Shown here one piece after another: positions 5,592 to 5,843 of a stretch of DNA of 5,843 bases. How positions within the stretch are numbered: position 1 is the stretch's first letter; each line of letters starts with the position of its first letter. A program made the position numbers and the translations under genes. The stretch is from assembly GCA_022712735.1 (NCBI GenBank), contig JAFLKA010000515.1, positions 1-5,843 on the forward strand, written 5' to 3'. The stretch comes from Marinosulfonomonas sp. Lineage in GTDB: Bacteria > Pseudomonadota > Alphaproteobacteria > Rhodobacterales > Rhodobacteraceae. The notes beneath the pieces are model-generated. The model was not told the origin of the DNA. It searched no databases and saw only the letters and a list, made by a program, of their open reading frames with translations.

Positions 5592-5843
5592 ATGTCGATT
5601 ACCAAAGAAGAAAAAACCCGCCTGATGACGGAATTTGCAACATGCGAAGGTGACACTGGTTCACCCGAAGTTCAGGTTGCCGTTTTGTCGTCGCGGATCA
5701 AAACATTGACCGAGCATTTCAAAACCCACAAAAAGGATAACCATTCCCGCCGTGGTCTTTTGCGTCTGGTGGCAACACGCCGCAAATTGCTCGATTATGC
5801 CCGCAGCAAAGACGAAGCGCGTTATCAGGATCTGATCAAACGC
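5592..5843 (+). CDS. rpsO: 30S ribosomal protein S15 (partial, 3' end outside the window)
   Basis: Protein of the 30S ribosomal subunit that binds the central domain of 16S rRNA early in assembly. The first 84 codons are present; the family is normally 89 residues, so only about five codons and the stop are missing. The signature TGSPEVQ (22-28) and the block [24 protein letters not shown] (46-69, written here by its ends) are intact. H42, H46, D49 and S52, which contact 16S rRNA in characterised S15 proteins, are all present. The start is firm: AAGGAG at 5580-5585 lies 6 bases before the ATG. No convincing sigma-70 promoter stands directly before it; TATACG at 5487-5492 is a weak -10 candidate. 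In related genomes pnp often follows, but it lies beyond the window. Confidence 0.97.
   Translation, partial: MSITKEEKTRLMTEFATCEGDTGSPEVQVAVLSSRIKTLTEHFKTHKKDNHSRRGLLRLVATRRKLLDYARSKDEARYQDLIKR

Noticed and set aside
1..5843. Mobile elements, tRNA genes, toxin-antitoxin or defence genes
   Set aside because: No transposase, integrase, terminal inverted repeats, tRNA cloverleaf or toxin-antitoxin pair was seen in the read of either strand.

Overview
The window looks like chromosomal DNA from an alphaproteobacterium, most likely a roseobacter-type member of the Rhodobacterales (Rhodobacteraceae). The reasons are the GC-rich coding style, a long-form DeoC joined to an ALDH16-type double aldehyde dehydrogenase, a DUF1643 protein, a short acidic RTX protein with a hydrophobic N-terminus, and a DUF5665-like membrane protein next to rpsO. 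This placement rests on recognition of protein families, not on a database search.

Left block (about 1-3950, + strand): a compact three-gene operon. deoC (deoxyribose-phosphate aldolase) is followed after 4 bases by an ALDH16-family aldehyde dehydrogenase of 783 residues, whose stop codon overlaps the start of a DUF1643 gene (ATGA). DeoC splits deoxyribose 5-phosphate into glyceraldehyde 3-phosphate and acetaldehyde; the neighbouring dehydrogenase is well placed to oxidise the acetaldehyde to acetate. The role of the DUF1643 protein is unknown. An imperfect palindrome at 8-23, just before deoC, may be the operator of this operon.

Middle block (about 3950-5000): a 10-bp perfect stem at 3976-4010 lies between two convergent genes and probably ends transcription of the - strand gene. 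That gene (4026-4985) encodes a very acidic RTX protein with 18 uninterrupted nonapeptide repeats, a hydrophobic N-terminal segment and a C-terminal tail like those of type I secreted proteins. A 14-bp tandem duplication covers its stop codon.

Right block (about 5000-5843): an AT-rich divergent intergenic region carries a candidate promoter in each direction. The + strand gene is a 98-residue single-pass membrane protein of DUF5665 type. After a 134-bp gap with a small hairpin comes rpsO (ribosomal protein S15), cut off by the window edge at codon 84.

Most of the window is conventional metabolic and housekeeping DNA. The most interesting points are the coupling of deoC, ALDH16 and DUF1643, the nuclease- or glycosylase-like motif pattern of DUF1643, the degenerate second domain of ALDH16, and the double-ended targeting signals of the RTX protein. 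I did not find a mobile element, CRISPR array, tRNA or clear defence system.
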